64,000 nucleotides of DNA from Lingula anatina (taxonomy: Eukaryota > Brachiopoda > Lingulata > Lingulida > Lingulidae), in the NCBI RefSeq assembly GCF_001039355.2, contig NW_019775839.1:1-64000 (forward strand). The letters run 5' to 3'. Below the pieces are notes generated by a model. The model saw only the letters and a program-made list of their open reading frames with translations. It did not search any database and had not been told where the DNA came from. Within the stretch, counting starts at the first letter, position 1. Each line of letters starts with the position of its first letter. A program made the position numbers and the translations under genes. Positions 41,401 to 52,557 of the stretch are shown here, in pieces.

Positions 41401-42288
41401 TTTTGTCGGAATTTGGTTTTAGTCAAAATTACTTTGCAGATCATCCCACAATTTCTTTTATTCTGTTGTTTTGTAATTAGTTAATGGGTTGTTAATGGTC
41501 ATTTGCAGATATTTTTGGCCACAAATGCATAAGTGTGTGGTGGTGATTATATCTATGATTTTGTTATTCTATAATTTGTTCGTGGATAATATGTAGGGCT
41601 GTTTTCGATTTTATAAGTGGGTTCTGTGGCAACTTCGTCAATTTAAGGTAATGAGGGATTTAACAACTTCCTGATACAATGTATATGCAATTCCTGCTGC
41701 TGTGATGACGTGCCAACCATTTCCCCCTCCGCCACAAATGCTTTCGCTACAGATTTAACAATAAAACTGTGGTTGTTGACCTCGTACTATAATATGTTTT
41801 AACACATTTTAATGGAATGAGCCCAGCACATAAGCGAAGAGAAAAAAATCCAATACAGAGACGACAATGAAAAAAAACGTTCAAATCCCAAACCTCTACT
41901 TGACCTCAGCATGAAAGAGCCGACGAGTCTTCAGCCTTAAACAATTGCATTTCGATTCAGTCCTGCAAAGCGTAACATACGTCTGTCTTAAGCTAACATC
42001 GAGTCAACACACGTAGTAATTTTACTTGATTTTGATCGAGTCGGGCATTTTATATCCTCAGCCAAAGTTAAAATCCACGAGAGTGATATTCTACTTACCT
42101 TTAACCTCTTGCTTATGCGAGCGCAGCGGGCGGTTGATTTTACCTTCAAAAAACTGATTTGTTCAATTACCCTTGCGTTAGGGTGATATACGAGAGGAAC
42201 GACGGACGAGTGACGTCGAGCAATCTTGCAACCATTAAATGCTTGGTTATGCTGGAATTAAGCTAAACACCCAAAGGGATGAACAATC

Positions 42289-45200
42289 ATGTTTTTTCAA
42301 AGATGGATTTTAGTGTACGGTTTACTGTTTTTATGGACATGTGAAGCTAGTCTGGGGTCGATACTGCCTCGAGTTCGTAGGACTGTTCCCAGCTGCAGAG
42401 TAGAAATGAATAAAGGACAAAAATACGCCAACATTTTGGATCTAAGAACAAATGCTGGTGTATGCCAAGAAACATCTTCGATCTGTGATACCGTTGGAAT
42501 TTTGAACGTGACGGAAGGTGAGAAAGCAGTAAATCGTTTGATCGTTTAGGTGAAAGCAGTATCATATGTGATCCATGCATGTTAAAAACAGTGTCAACAA
42601 ATCAACTATAAATACACAAGGAAATAGATTGTAAGAGGTGGAAGCGTTGTCTAAAATGCAGTATGCAGTTCAAAATTAAATCGCTGCATTCTCTTTCAAA
42701 AGTGAACTGCCATCACTGTGCAAGCTTATCCAGAGTCAGATCATTTATTTTGAAGAAATATGAGGCAATCTGTAATTAGATAATAACCCAGTTTTCCATT
42801 GAGAGGATTATAGTATTCCCCAGAGGCATTTCAATGTTTAGATAGGTCGTAAAAATGCAACTTGTGTTAGGTGAAGGCAGCAAATATTCATTTGTCTACT
42901 TATCGCTTCTGGAGACTTTTTACAATAATATGGCCTAAAATGTACCAAAATGTTATATCTACATTGTAATTTAAACAATAATATTTACACCCATGTCCGT
43001 TACCTGTCTCTCTTGGCACACTTGAATATTGATGACATATGTTCGCTTGAAGTTAACAAAAGAAGTTCAAATAAATAAATAAACAGTTATTCACTTTTAT
43101 ATTATAACACATTCATATATACAAGCAGTGTCCAGCAGGTAGGCAAATTTCTTACTCTAAAACATACCATGACACATTTTACAGTTTCTGTACCATTCAT
43201 ATTCATTGTATTTTTTAATGTTTCAGCATTGGTGTTGGGAGGATTTGTCTCTTATTCTTGAATTGTAGCGGTATATGCGTTAGATCAGGAAATAAGTCTC
43301 ATCTTCGACCCCCTCTTTATATATAGTCGATATAACGTCTGTGATTCTGGGACTGGCATGGTTTCACATCCCCTCTATGTTTCTCCTGATCATGGATGGA
43401 GTCTCAATCCTCCATCTTGCTAGGTTGTGTTCTTTCATTCTGGACATATTCAAAGGGCAGTTTATATAAATAGCTACGAGAGAGTTTATTTTTGCCAAAA
43501 GTGTATCCACCCATACCTCACAGTCTTGCTTTAACATTGGCTTTACTAGTATATATCGAATAGGTTTAAATTTGTTGGGGTGAGACTGTGTTGGGTAATG
43601 GAGTGATTGCGTTCAATAGAGGTTTCACAGCCTTAACGATCCATTTGACTGAAATTTGATGCAAAGATAGGTATACTCCTTTGTGATGTCAAAGTTTCTT
43701 TGTTGATACACTAGGGTGTGTGTGTGTGTGTCTGTGTGTCTGTGTGTTTGCATGCGTGTGCGTGCGTGAGTGCGTTAAACAGAGCTTTTACTTCTTTGTT
43801 ATATACAACGCTGGATTTGGAGCACTAACGCACAGAGAGAACCTATAAACACGCTCAGCACTGCCTTAGAACCATTTTTACAATCCGAGTTTTAGTACTT
43901 AGCTCGACTATTGGTATTTCAACGTAATCAAATATACATGTAGAATATGTCAATTTATATTTCAAATTTGAGCTGTTTTGGGGACGTAAAATAATCCCAC
44001 AGGCGTGGATATAGTACTTGCTGCTCCCATACTTTCTGCATGCCATTTTCTCTCAATCGTAAGCATACACGCACCTTTACAAAAGTACCCACATCCCATA
44101 TGCACCATTTCTTTTATCAAAACATATTTTATTGACCAATTTGATAATTATGGTCGAGGCAAATAGTGCATTTTTCGCCTTACTTGTTACACGCGTTTTG
44201 TCTGTATATTGTTTGTTTCTTATTTACAGAATATCAACTAAATGATATGATTCGGAGCCTAAGAAGGGAAGTACCCTGTTTACCATATCTATCCTGCCGG
44301 TCAAAATGGGACGGGATTTGCATATCTATCACTTTAGTCTCTAGAGTATTAATTCCAGAAGGGTAGGTATCTTATTTCCCTGACACATTGCTGGGAGGTA
44401 AAAAAATGTTCTGAGGGTGTGATGTCAAGCATCCAAAGAGGGGAAAAGTTCAATATCTGTCAAGTACTTGAGTTTAGTTGCTTCAAAATGCCACGCTGTT
44501 GAGAATCTGTAGTAGAAGGAAGGTAAGATCCTGACGAAAGATTTTTATGTTATTACTAAAGCAGTTTTGCAGGGTACTCGAAGTACATGGTAGTACTCTT
44601 ACTTAGTAATTATAAATTTTGGTTTGCAGCACAATTAAAGGAATATTTTGCTTCGGAGATATATGAACGCGTGGGTATCCAATCTAAGTCGTGTTTAGAC
44701 TCACACATCGTACTAGTTAGTCGGTCCAACTGTACGGGGGATTCTCGCTAAAGTGCAATCAGTGCAATCAGCTTAATCAGCACACGACGGCTAATTACCC
44801 AGTAGCTGCTCGAAGAGGCGTCCAGACAATTAAGCTAATTCCACTGATTGCATTTCAGCGAGAATCTCCTGCAGAGTTGAACTGACCCAAATAGTACGAC
44901 TTGTGAATCTGAATCTAATAGTTTTGGCATTTGAAAGTTTTTCGTTTAGTAGAAACTGAAACCGAAGAGCATTTCAGAGTGCAGGGAGTTCATATTTTTG
45001 ACGCATACTACTCTCATGTATGCTATAAATTGAATGTTCCTGTAACTGGCATACTGTTGCTCACATCCGTGAAATATTTCACTAAAATTGTCCTAAAATC
45101 CTTCAATTTCCTGCAGATCCTCTGTTGCCACAGAACTCTACAGATGTGCAGAAAAACTAGAGATAGACGGGAAGAACTCTGACATTTGTGAAAATAGACT

Positions 45201-47046
45201 TTTGATCGTTTATTCTCAGTGCGACATGCAGGTAAATGGAAAGCCCAGAGTAGGAAATGGCATATTGATTATCCTGATGCAAATATAAAAAGTTTAAGCG
45301 AGGATTGACTGTTTCATTTTAGATGTAAAACAACTGGTATCAGTCCGATATTAATCAATCAAACAGTGAATGATTATTAAACTCACCCTTAACGTAAGAA
45401 TGTGCCCTTCTTCATTGTAAATACGCTTTGGGTAAACTCTTTGTCGGTTGAAAAAAAAAGAAACAGTGGGAATCATCCGAGATAGCTTTAAGTCTCGCGG
45501 TTTAGCGTAAAATCGAACGAGATTTCGCGGGAGCGCGGATCAGAAATAATGGGCACACTACATACTGAGTATGTAGTACCCTCCACCAGGGGTCTCTTCA
45601 GCCTTCTCCATCAAACAAAAAATACAAAATACAAAATTTAATGCAATTTTCGTGCAATTTTGCAACAACAAATCCCTGGGGAAGGGTGGCAGGCCAGCGA
45701 GTGCGGTGAGGTAATGAATGAAAGCTGAGAGACTTTATGCACGGGTTTCTTTCTGGTTGTTCTCTTTTGTGGAATTACAGTTTCTTGCAAAACATCACGA
45801 TTTATTGTTTTGGGCGTCACTTTCGTATTGGTTTCTAAGAAGACATGCTCAGTGCATAGAGCTTCAGTCTTATCGCTAACACGGATTTTCGCACATTTTT
45901 CTAGTATATCGTCACGACGTGCCGAGCGTCCTATTTAAGGCTATCTTGGATTGTTCCCATAAATGTTAGCTGGAGGTAAATAAACTACTATCTGATTTTT
46001 TTAATCGTCCCAGTTTTGGTTTTTAGTGGTTTTGAGAATCTATGCTTTTTTTTTGTTACAGATGTCAATTTATGCAAAACCAATGGCAGTGTCATGGGCA
46101 AATTCGTTCTGCATTAACAAGTTGCTACGTGACAGTCAGACATATTTCAAGGCAGACGACTATTTTGGAGGACTTCTATACGTTATAACAAGTTTAAAGT
46201 AAATAGACCTTTCTTTTTATTTGAAGAGGTAATGTGTGTTGAATTAGAAAGGGGTGTGGGTCTCTTAATTTGAGCAACAGAATGGCTGTCCCTTTCCTAA
46301 TTCTTCCACATACATGTATGCTAGTATTCACGTAGATGTTTTATGTGAATTATGCAGTTACTGTGAAGAACTCGTTATGGAATCATTGTGTCAATTTGAT
46401 GCGAGACTCCCCATGTATAATAACTTGTGATCGGCCGCCCAAATAATGGTTATGATTATGCAGAATACCAGTATTTTGCCATTAAGGAAGTTACTTTTTA
46501 TGGCCAACGCAACCATTACAGTCTAAATGTGTGCATTTTAGAAAATCAGCCCGCCGTTTATGCTGTAATGATTATCTTGTTTATTTCAGGAACGAATTTT
46601 TAGGTGTTGGTTGCCGGCCAAACAACAGCAAGAACTTCGAGGGGAAAACTCATCTTTACAGGACCAATGAAGAAACTCATTATGAAGAGAATGTCACCTT
46701 CAACAGGACTCAATTCCAAAATGTATCATTTATTTGCCCCAAGAATAGTTTATTCACAGATACAGCAAAATATGTCGACAAACCCCAGTCCAGTGCTCAG
46801 AAACATACTATCCACACCGCCCATGACTCTGGTCATACTACCATTTACTCCGGGGCTGGGGGCCCCGTCAAAGACAAGGAAACAACTGCACAAATAGCGT
46901 GGTGGGTGATTGTGCTTATAGTATTAGGACTGTGTATCTTGGTCACAGTCGTCATCACCGGTCTCCTCTGTTGTTGTGGCTGCGAAAAATACATGGCCTC
47001 AGGAGGACCCGATCTGTCAGCTAGACAGCGAGCGTGGACGGTATAA
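42289..47046 (+). CDS. MOLO1/TPM-family protein C, divergent, single-pass
   Basis: Exons: 42289-42517, 44230-44362, 45117-45231, 46062-46198, 46590-47046; phases 1, 2, 0, 2; 356 aa. The signal peptide is about 1-23, then an R-V-R-R furin-type site at 28-31. The first domain segment has lost the CGR and WVCDP motifs of its relatives (VCQETSSICDTVGIL instead), while exons 2-4 keep the spacing: PCLPYLSC plus an extra Cys in exon 2, IC...IVYSQCDMQ in exon 3, and IYAKP in exon 4. Exon 5 has GVGC, a roughly 90-residue linker with N-x-T/S sites, then AWW, a transmembrane helix (about 309-331), CCCGC and a short tail. Exons 3 and 4 are 3 nt shorter than in A, B and D and equal to those of E. AATAAA lies at 47360-47365. 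Family membership is clear from structure; functional conservation is doubtful. Confidence 0.78.
44696..44910. mobile_element. Foldback/MITE-like element in gene C intron 2
   Basis: Imperfect inverted arms of about 68 bp lie at 44696-44764 and 44842-44910. The inner parts, ATTCTCGCT-AA-TGCAATCAGTG, are almost identical. A 77-bp centre separates them. There is no coding frame. Its sequence order resembles the element at 14305-14512 (GCTAA-TGCA-TCAG arm, TTAACTACCC / TAATTACCC centre). Confidence 0.65.
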
Positions 47047-48179
47047 ATAAGACAGTTGATTACACATGAAATGCGTTAATTTTTATTTTATTCAAACCAC
47101 TGTTAAGTGAAGCTGCACACTAGGAAATGGACCTAGCGTGTCTTGAAATTATTAGCACGTTCGGTCATATTCGTTTGATTTACAGCAACTGGTTGGACGC
47201 TAAGTGTAATGCCACACACGCCCACATGCGATCGCTCTGCGGCTGCTTGGCCATTAAACAAGATAATGTTCAAGATGTTAGTGTGCTTATGCTTGGTTGT
47301 TAATGTTCCTTTTGATTTGCCAAAAACGATGAACAGGAAGTTAAGTACAGGGCACCTAAAATAAAAAATCTACACGTTACAGTTTCGTTAACTGCAGTGT
47401 GTTCGTTATCTGCTTCTTGACCCATAATATTGGTGTGACTACGGTACAAATTCGTACGTGCGAGCATTGATACGATTCATGGTACAAATGCATGTACAAT
47501 CCGCGTTACGAGCTGTCTCAGTAACAGGTGTGCGTATTGGCACGACGCAGGGTAGGAGTTATGGCACATCCCAGGATAAGAGTGCATAACAGATAGTATC
47601 CAAGTCACGAGTCTTTTTGAGGACCGGGTGAGTTTTTTTCGGACAAAATGTAATGAATTTGGGGTTTTCTTTCACATTATGTATAAAATACTCGAAAACG
47701 ACTGCACAATTGCCGTTTCAGTAAAGATCAAAACACAATATCAACAAGACGATTTTAGAGAAAAAAGTTATTCAGAAATTAAGTATATTTGATCATCAAT
47801 CCCTTTTTTTTTTTGTGCATTTTATAAATACATATATAAATATATATATTGAACTCTGAAGTGACATGAGACACGACTTTAAGCAAGTTTTATACAGTAC
47901 TTTACTGATATGTATATTAATTAATTAGCGAAGTAGTCTTACTTCCTTCCGTTTACCTGTATAAATTGACCATGCACATAACGCCCTCTGACGCTGGTTT
48001 TGCAGTGAGATAGACCGGTATTTTTGGCAGGTAAAATATGCATGGTAAAGAGCACCTCTGATCTACGGTGTATGATTCTTCAACTGGAACAAGCGGTAAA
48101 AATAGACACGTTTTTGTATGTTTCTGGATATCATTCTCACTCTCGTCGCACGTTTGATTCACCCTCCTCAGAAACAGTC
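47047..48179. other. Spacer between MOLO1-like genes C and D
   Basis: AATAAA at 47360-47365 probably ends gene C. The rest should hold the gene D promoter. An in-frame upstream ATG at 48024 precedes the preferred gene D start. Confidence 0.5.
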
Positions 48180-50694
48180 ATGAAACTGAGACACGGAAAC
48201 AATATTTGCAGCATTTTGTTTTTCATAGAGTTTTTATGTTTGAGAACAGTTATTTCTGGACAAATTCTTTCGTCAAGTAAAGAAAGAGAAATAGACGAAA
48301 CGAAGAAAGGGCTGGTGGAAAATACGTTGTCATACAGACTGAGCAATATCTCCAACCCGAGGATAGATTTTGAAGGATGTGGTAGGACCAGGAAATCCTG
48401 GGTCTGCAATCCAGCAGGTGTTCTTGAAAACCTCCATGGTGAGTGGTTATGTTGTAAAGAGCATCATCTAATGGGAATCTCCGTTTATCCAACAGTTATA
48501 ATAACAGTTTGATGAGTTTTTGATGGGTGTAATTCAATACGAAAATGCACATTAAAATATTTGTTTGAAGTACAGCAATCAGATTTATTATGCTATTTGA
48601 TTTATGAAATGTAACTGTGTTTATGGCTTTTATTTTCACTTTACAGCTGAACGCCTAGATCATATGATCGATGATATCTTGAACGCCACCGCATGCCCCT
48701 GTGCTAAGCCTTGTGATAATGGAGTAGCTGGATACAGCATATCAATTCTGGTTGTAACGAGCATCTATGTACCATCCGGGTAAGGCCTAATTTCACACAA
48801 CTCCTATACTATTTCTTTTCAAAACTTTATCACGAATAAAAATCGAAGTGTCATCTCTAGATCCCTAAGCAATAATACCTGCTTTTATTTTCCCCAAAAA
48901 TTTACAATTCGTACATGCTTAATTTCATGAAAAGGTCCCCCCTTTTGTTTTATTTTACTTGTACTTCCACAGATTACACTTAACACAAACTATACTATGG
49001 GGAGGTGTGACATGGATGATAATGTCAACCGGAATCGATTTGTTTAACTCCACTAAACGCACAAGCATGAATAATGAACGCTGCATCTGGTCACTTGAGG
49101 GTCCATTTAACAGTTTGCTCTGACAGATAAATGACACCACGCCAATTTTATACTGCCCGTCGCGTTTTTAAGAAAAATGTATGGGCTCACGTTATCCTCA
49201 CACTTGACAGCGTCCAACGGTTGCGCCCACACATGCACACATATGATAAATATCAGAGAACAGGAAATTAAACCTAAAAACTAAGTCACATTTTGATTAA
49301 AAAGAAAACCATGCTTTTCGTTCCAGCTCCAGTATTTTCAGTGAACTGAGTGGCTGGGGTTACGCACTGGCTAATCAACTGTGGAACTTTGGTACCTGTG
49401 GAAATGACATTGTTCTCGTGCTTTCACGAGATGATGATAGACGGGTATGTTAATCGAAAATTCCATATATTTGATAGTTTCCTGGCACAATTAGGTTTGT
49501 TTCACAACAATCCAAATGAATTACAAGTCACTAATGTCGGTTCAAGGCAGGTGTCCACTTGTTGCCCTGACCTCAAGGTGTGCAGACTACGACCATCCTG
49601 TAAAGCACACCCTTATTATATGATGAGAATATATAATTTTTTTAAAAAACTAGTTTAATTTCATATCACATTTAATCAAATGGATAACGATTCAAACCAA
49701 CGTTTGTATAACATCAGTTCCCTTGAAAGTTTTGTCAAGAGCTGGTCATATATACAATGTATCGGCAATTAGCACCCTAATTCTGTGAGGTAAATCTTAG
49801 ACAACGCATTGACTGCTCTAAAAGAACTAACAAACAGTACTTATATATATATCACGGAAAGTCGTGCACGGTTTCATCGTGCGGCGCCCCTGGCAAATGT
49901 AACCCGGGCTTTACTATGAATAACATGTTTGTGGATGTGATGTATTATTTTCATTATTGTAGCTTGAAGCGTATGCTAATGAGCTGGTATCAGAGAAGAT
50001 TGGCGGCACAACATGCTTGTATAAAATACTCCGGGGATGTCGGCCTTATCTTTTTGTCAAGAATTATGCTGCAGCTCTTCAGTATGCCCTCATTAGTCTG
50101 AAGTAAGTTGTACTTTTGAACGCTTTCAATGTCAAAACATCGATTTTTATCATTATTTCATTTTGTTTTATAAAGTCTAATCTTTTGAATCAGAAATGTA
50201 ACTGACACAATAAAACATAGTTAACGGGTTGTGCACGTTCATATCAGACGACCCTACCATATGCACCTCTACATTTTAGGTTATTAATCACTGTCGTGAA
50301 TAAGTTGCCAATGGCTTATGTCATAACGTTTTTTTACAGGAAGGTCCTTTTGGGAGAGAAGTGCCCCGAGCCCAAAAACTCAACAGATTTTATATACGAC
50401 GTTGACAATAACAGTGTCAAGATCAACAGTAGAAAACAAGACAACGATTCGTCAGAAAAAGACATAGTTGGCGAAGCAAAAGATGGTGGCCCAGAAAGTG
50501 CCCGTCAGTCAGGCTTACATGTAGAAGAAAGCTCGAACAAAGACGGGGTACCAGGGCTGCTTATTTCTGGCACATTCTTTCCCTGGTGGGCCATCGTCCT
50601 CATAGTGGCTGGTGCTGTATTGGCCATTTCCCTTCTTATCGCCATGATATGCTGCTGTTTTGGTGGCTGCGGTGGGGGACGTGGATACGCTTAA
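48180..50694 (+). CDS. MOLO1/TPM-family protein D, single-pass
   Basis: Exons: 48180-48438, 48647-48779, 49327-49444, 49963-50102, 50340-50694; phases 1, 2, 0, 2; 334 aa. The signal peptide is about 1-26. The domain is canonical: ISNPRIDFEGCGR...SWVCNPAGVL, CPCAKPC in exon 2, SSIFSELSGWG...WNFGTCGND...SRDD in exon 3, YANEL...TTC in exon 4, and LLGEKC in exon 5. An acidic/Ser linker (about 227-290) leads to PWW, a transmembrane helix (about 299-320), CCC and a Gly-rich tail. I chose the ATG at 48180 because the hydrophobic signal follows at once; the in-frame ATG at 48024 would add 52 residues and bury it. AATAAA is at 50829-50834. Exon lengths match gene B and, except exon 2, gene A. Function by analogy with nematode MOLO-1 only. 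Confidence 0.84.
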
Positions 50695-52557
50695 AGCTGG
50701 TGTAGACTGAGAACTATATAAATTCTCATAATTGGCCAGTTTCCCGTCTCGCCTTATGACATTTTTGAGTAATTACACGCCTACGGACTTCACTTCTATT
50801 TTCATTTTATCGCCTTTAAAACATCTGCAATAAAAAATATCACACGTGGGTGACCGCAGTAAATGGGATTAATCTTACTGCTGCCAAGAAAGTAGATCTG
50901 AATAAGGGTGCTGGGGCACTGATTATATGAAAAACGAATCTCAACACGCACATTTCTCTCATCATTTAGATTTTTGTGATATTCTGCTGTCTGTCAAGTC
51001 ATTGTGTTAGTGATGACGACGAGCCGTGCAGTTTGTGTGAATGTGCAAGGTGAACCTGATCCCATCCTAACAAAAGAAACACATGAACATTTGCGTGCAT
51101 TTATCAATTAATGGATACAACCTAGTGAATGCATGCTTCTCATACCGAAAAAACACCAGCGATTGTTATGAATTCCTAGTATGAACTATTTACATTTTTA
51201 AAAGAAATATCTTGTTAAGTGTTTAAATCAAGGACATGCATATGTAAATGCCACGTGGGATTTGTTTACATAAAGCCTCTTGTTTATCATTCATTTTTAT
51301 TATTTTTACTACTTAAAAGTACAAATACTACATAGACGAACATTTTGTATTTTAATATGACATTTATTTCTTTTTTTAACATAAACTTCATATAACCCTA
51401 GTATTTCCTTGACTTAATGACGTATGACTGCTATGTATTACTCATAAATTCATGTGGCACTTGTCTTAGTTGACTTGCATGGCATCTACCCTTAACATCA
51501 CACGCGTGTGACTGCTTATACTTAACATGAGCATTTACATTTCCTAAATAATGTTTCTGTAAATAGAATACGTAAGGTAGAAAGAACAAGTGGACAAATA
51601 CTAGTAAAACACGATCATTTTAAGGGACAGTTCATAGGGTTCTTGTTGCCTTCATTTTTTCGTTGCACGGAGACAAAGCTTACATTCCAAAGGCTTGTTT
51701 CATGCCTGCTGGAAAACTGAACTATTCTATTCGAATGTAAGAATTACATGTAACTGGTTTACTCCAAGTAAGGAAAAATGTGCCCCCAAATAGGTACGTC
51801 AACAAATAAATGTCGACAATTATTAGAAAATTGACAAAGACAACAAGGAAATATATCTTTGTATTTTCCCCCAGATATACTCATTTCTTAAGTAAAAATC
51901 ACTGCTCTTGTATCTCTTTTTAAAACGTGTATTTTGATAAATATTATGATTGGGGTCAATTTTTATGAATGACGCATGGCCATTGCGCTAAAGTAAATTA
52001 CTAAACTGGGGAGTGTCATATTCTTCCCAAAACGTACGGTTATAAATGTCACACACTACGCGGATCTTCATTTATCAGCGCTGAAGATTCACTGGTGATA
52101 AAAGTGCACCTTCTGACATTCCATTTCTTGCAAAAGATTCATCACATATCTCTTCAGAATAACCTGGTGCAGTGCATGAACACGGACTGAGGTTTTATTC
52201 TACTTCTTATATGAAGTAGTAATAAAATTTTAACTTGCGGCTTGATGGCACCGGTTTTAGGGCTTTGATATCAGGGAAAGTAGGGAGGACGTCTTATCTA
52301 CTTGACAAATGTGAGGCACCGTTACTCCTAGGTCGGGAAAGCCCATAATTACCTGTCTAATACAAACCAGTCATGCGGGTTGGTATGATGAGCAACACAT
52401 TGAGAACTCAAATATAGGGTGCTCACTGCTATTTCTCTGGCCGAAAAAAAGCGAAACGTTATTTTGGGCACTAATAATGAACAGAGCAAGTTTGTCATAA
52501 CAACAGGGATATCAGAGTAGAATCTGTTTTATTTACAGGAGTCACGCTTCGTCGAGA
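50695..52557. other. Spacer between MOLO1-like genes D and E
   Basis: The gene D polyadenylation signal is at 50829-50834. The rest is AT-rich without coding signal or recognisable repeats. The 5' UTR of gene E probably begins close to 52530. Confidence 0.5.

Larger units (their letters stand above)
35422..42288. other. 6.9-kb intergenic interval between MOLO1-like genes B and C
   Basis: Gene B's polyadenylation hexamer is at 36058-36063. Simple repeats are CATA at about 38081-38102 and (CA)n at 38170-38209. A roughly 65-bp segment at 38405-38470 recurs imperfectly at 39787-39852. Several open frames of 60-109 codons (for example 38871-39200) have no recognisable motif and no splice context, and I treat them as chance. 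No further complete MOLO1-like gene is visible. Confidence 0.5.

Noticed and set aside
48024-48179. Upstream in-frame start for MOLO1-like gene D
   Set aside because: It would add 52 residues before the signal peptide at 48180; the shorter form matches the other family members.
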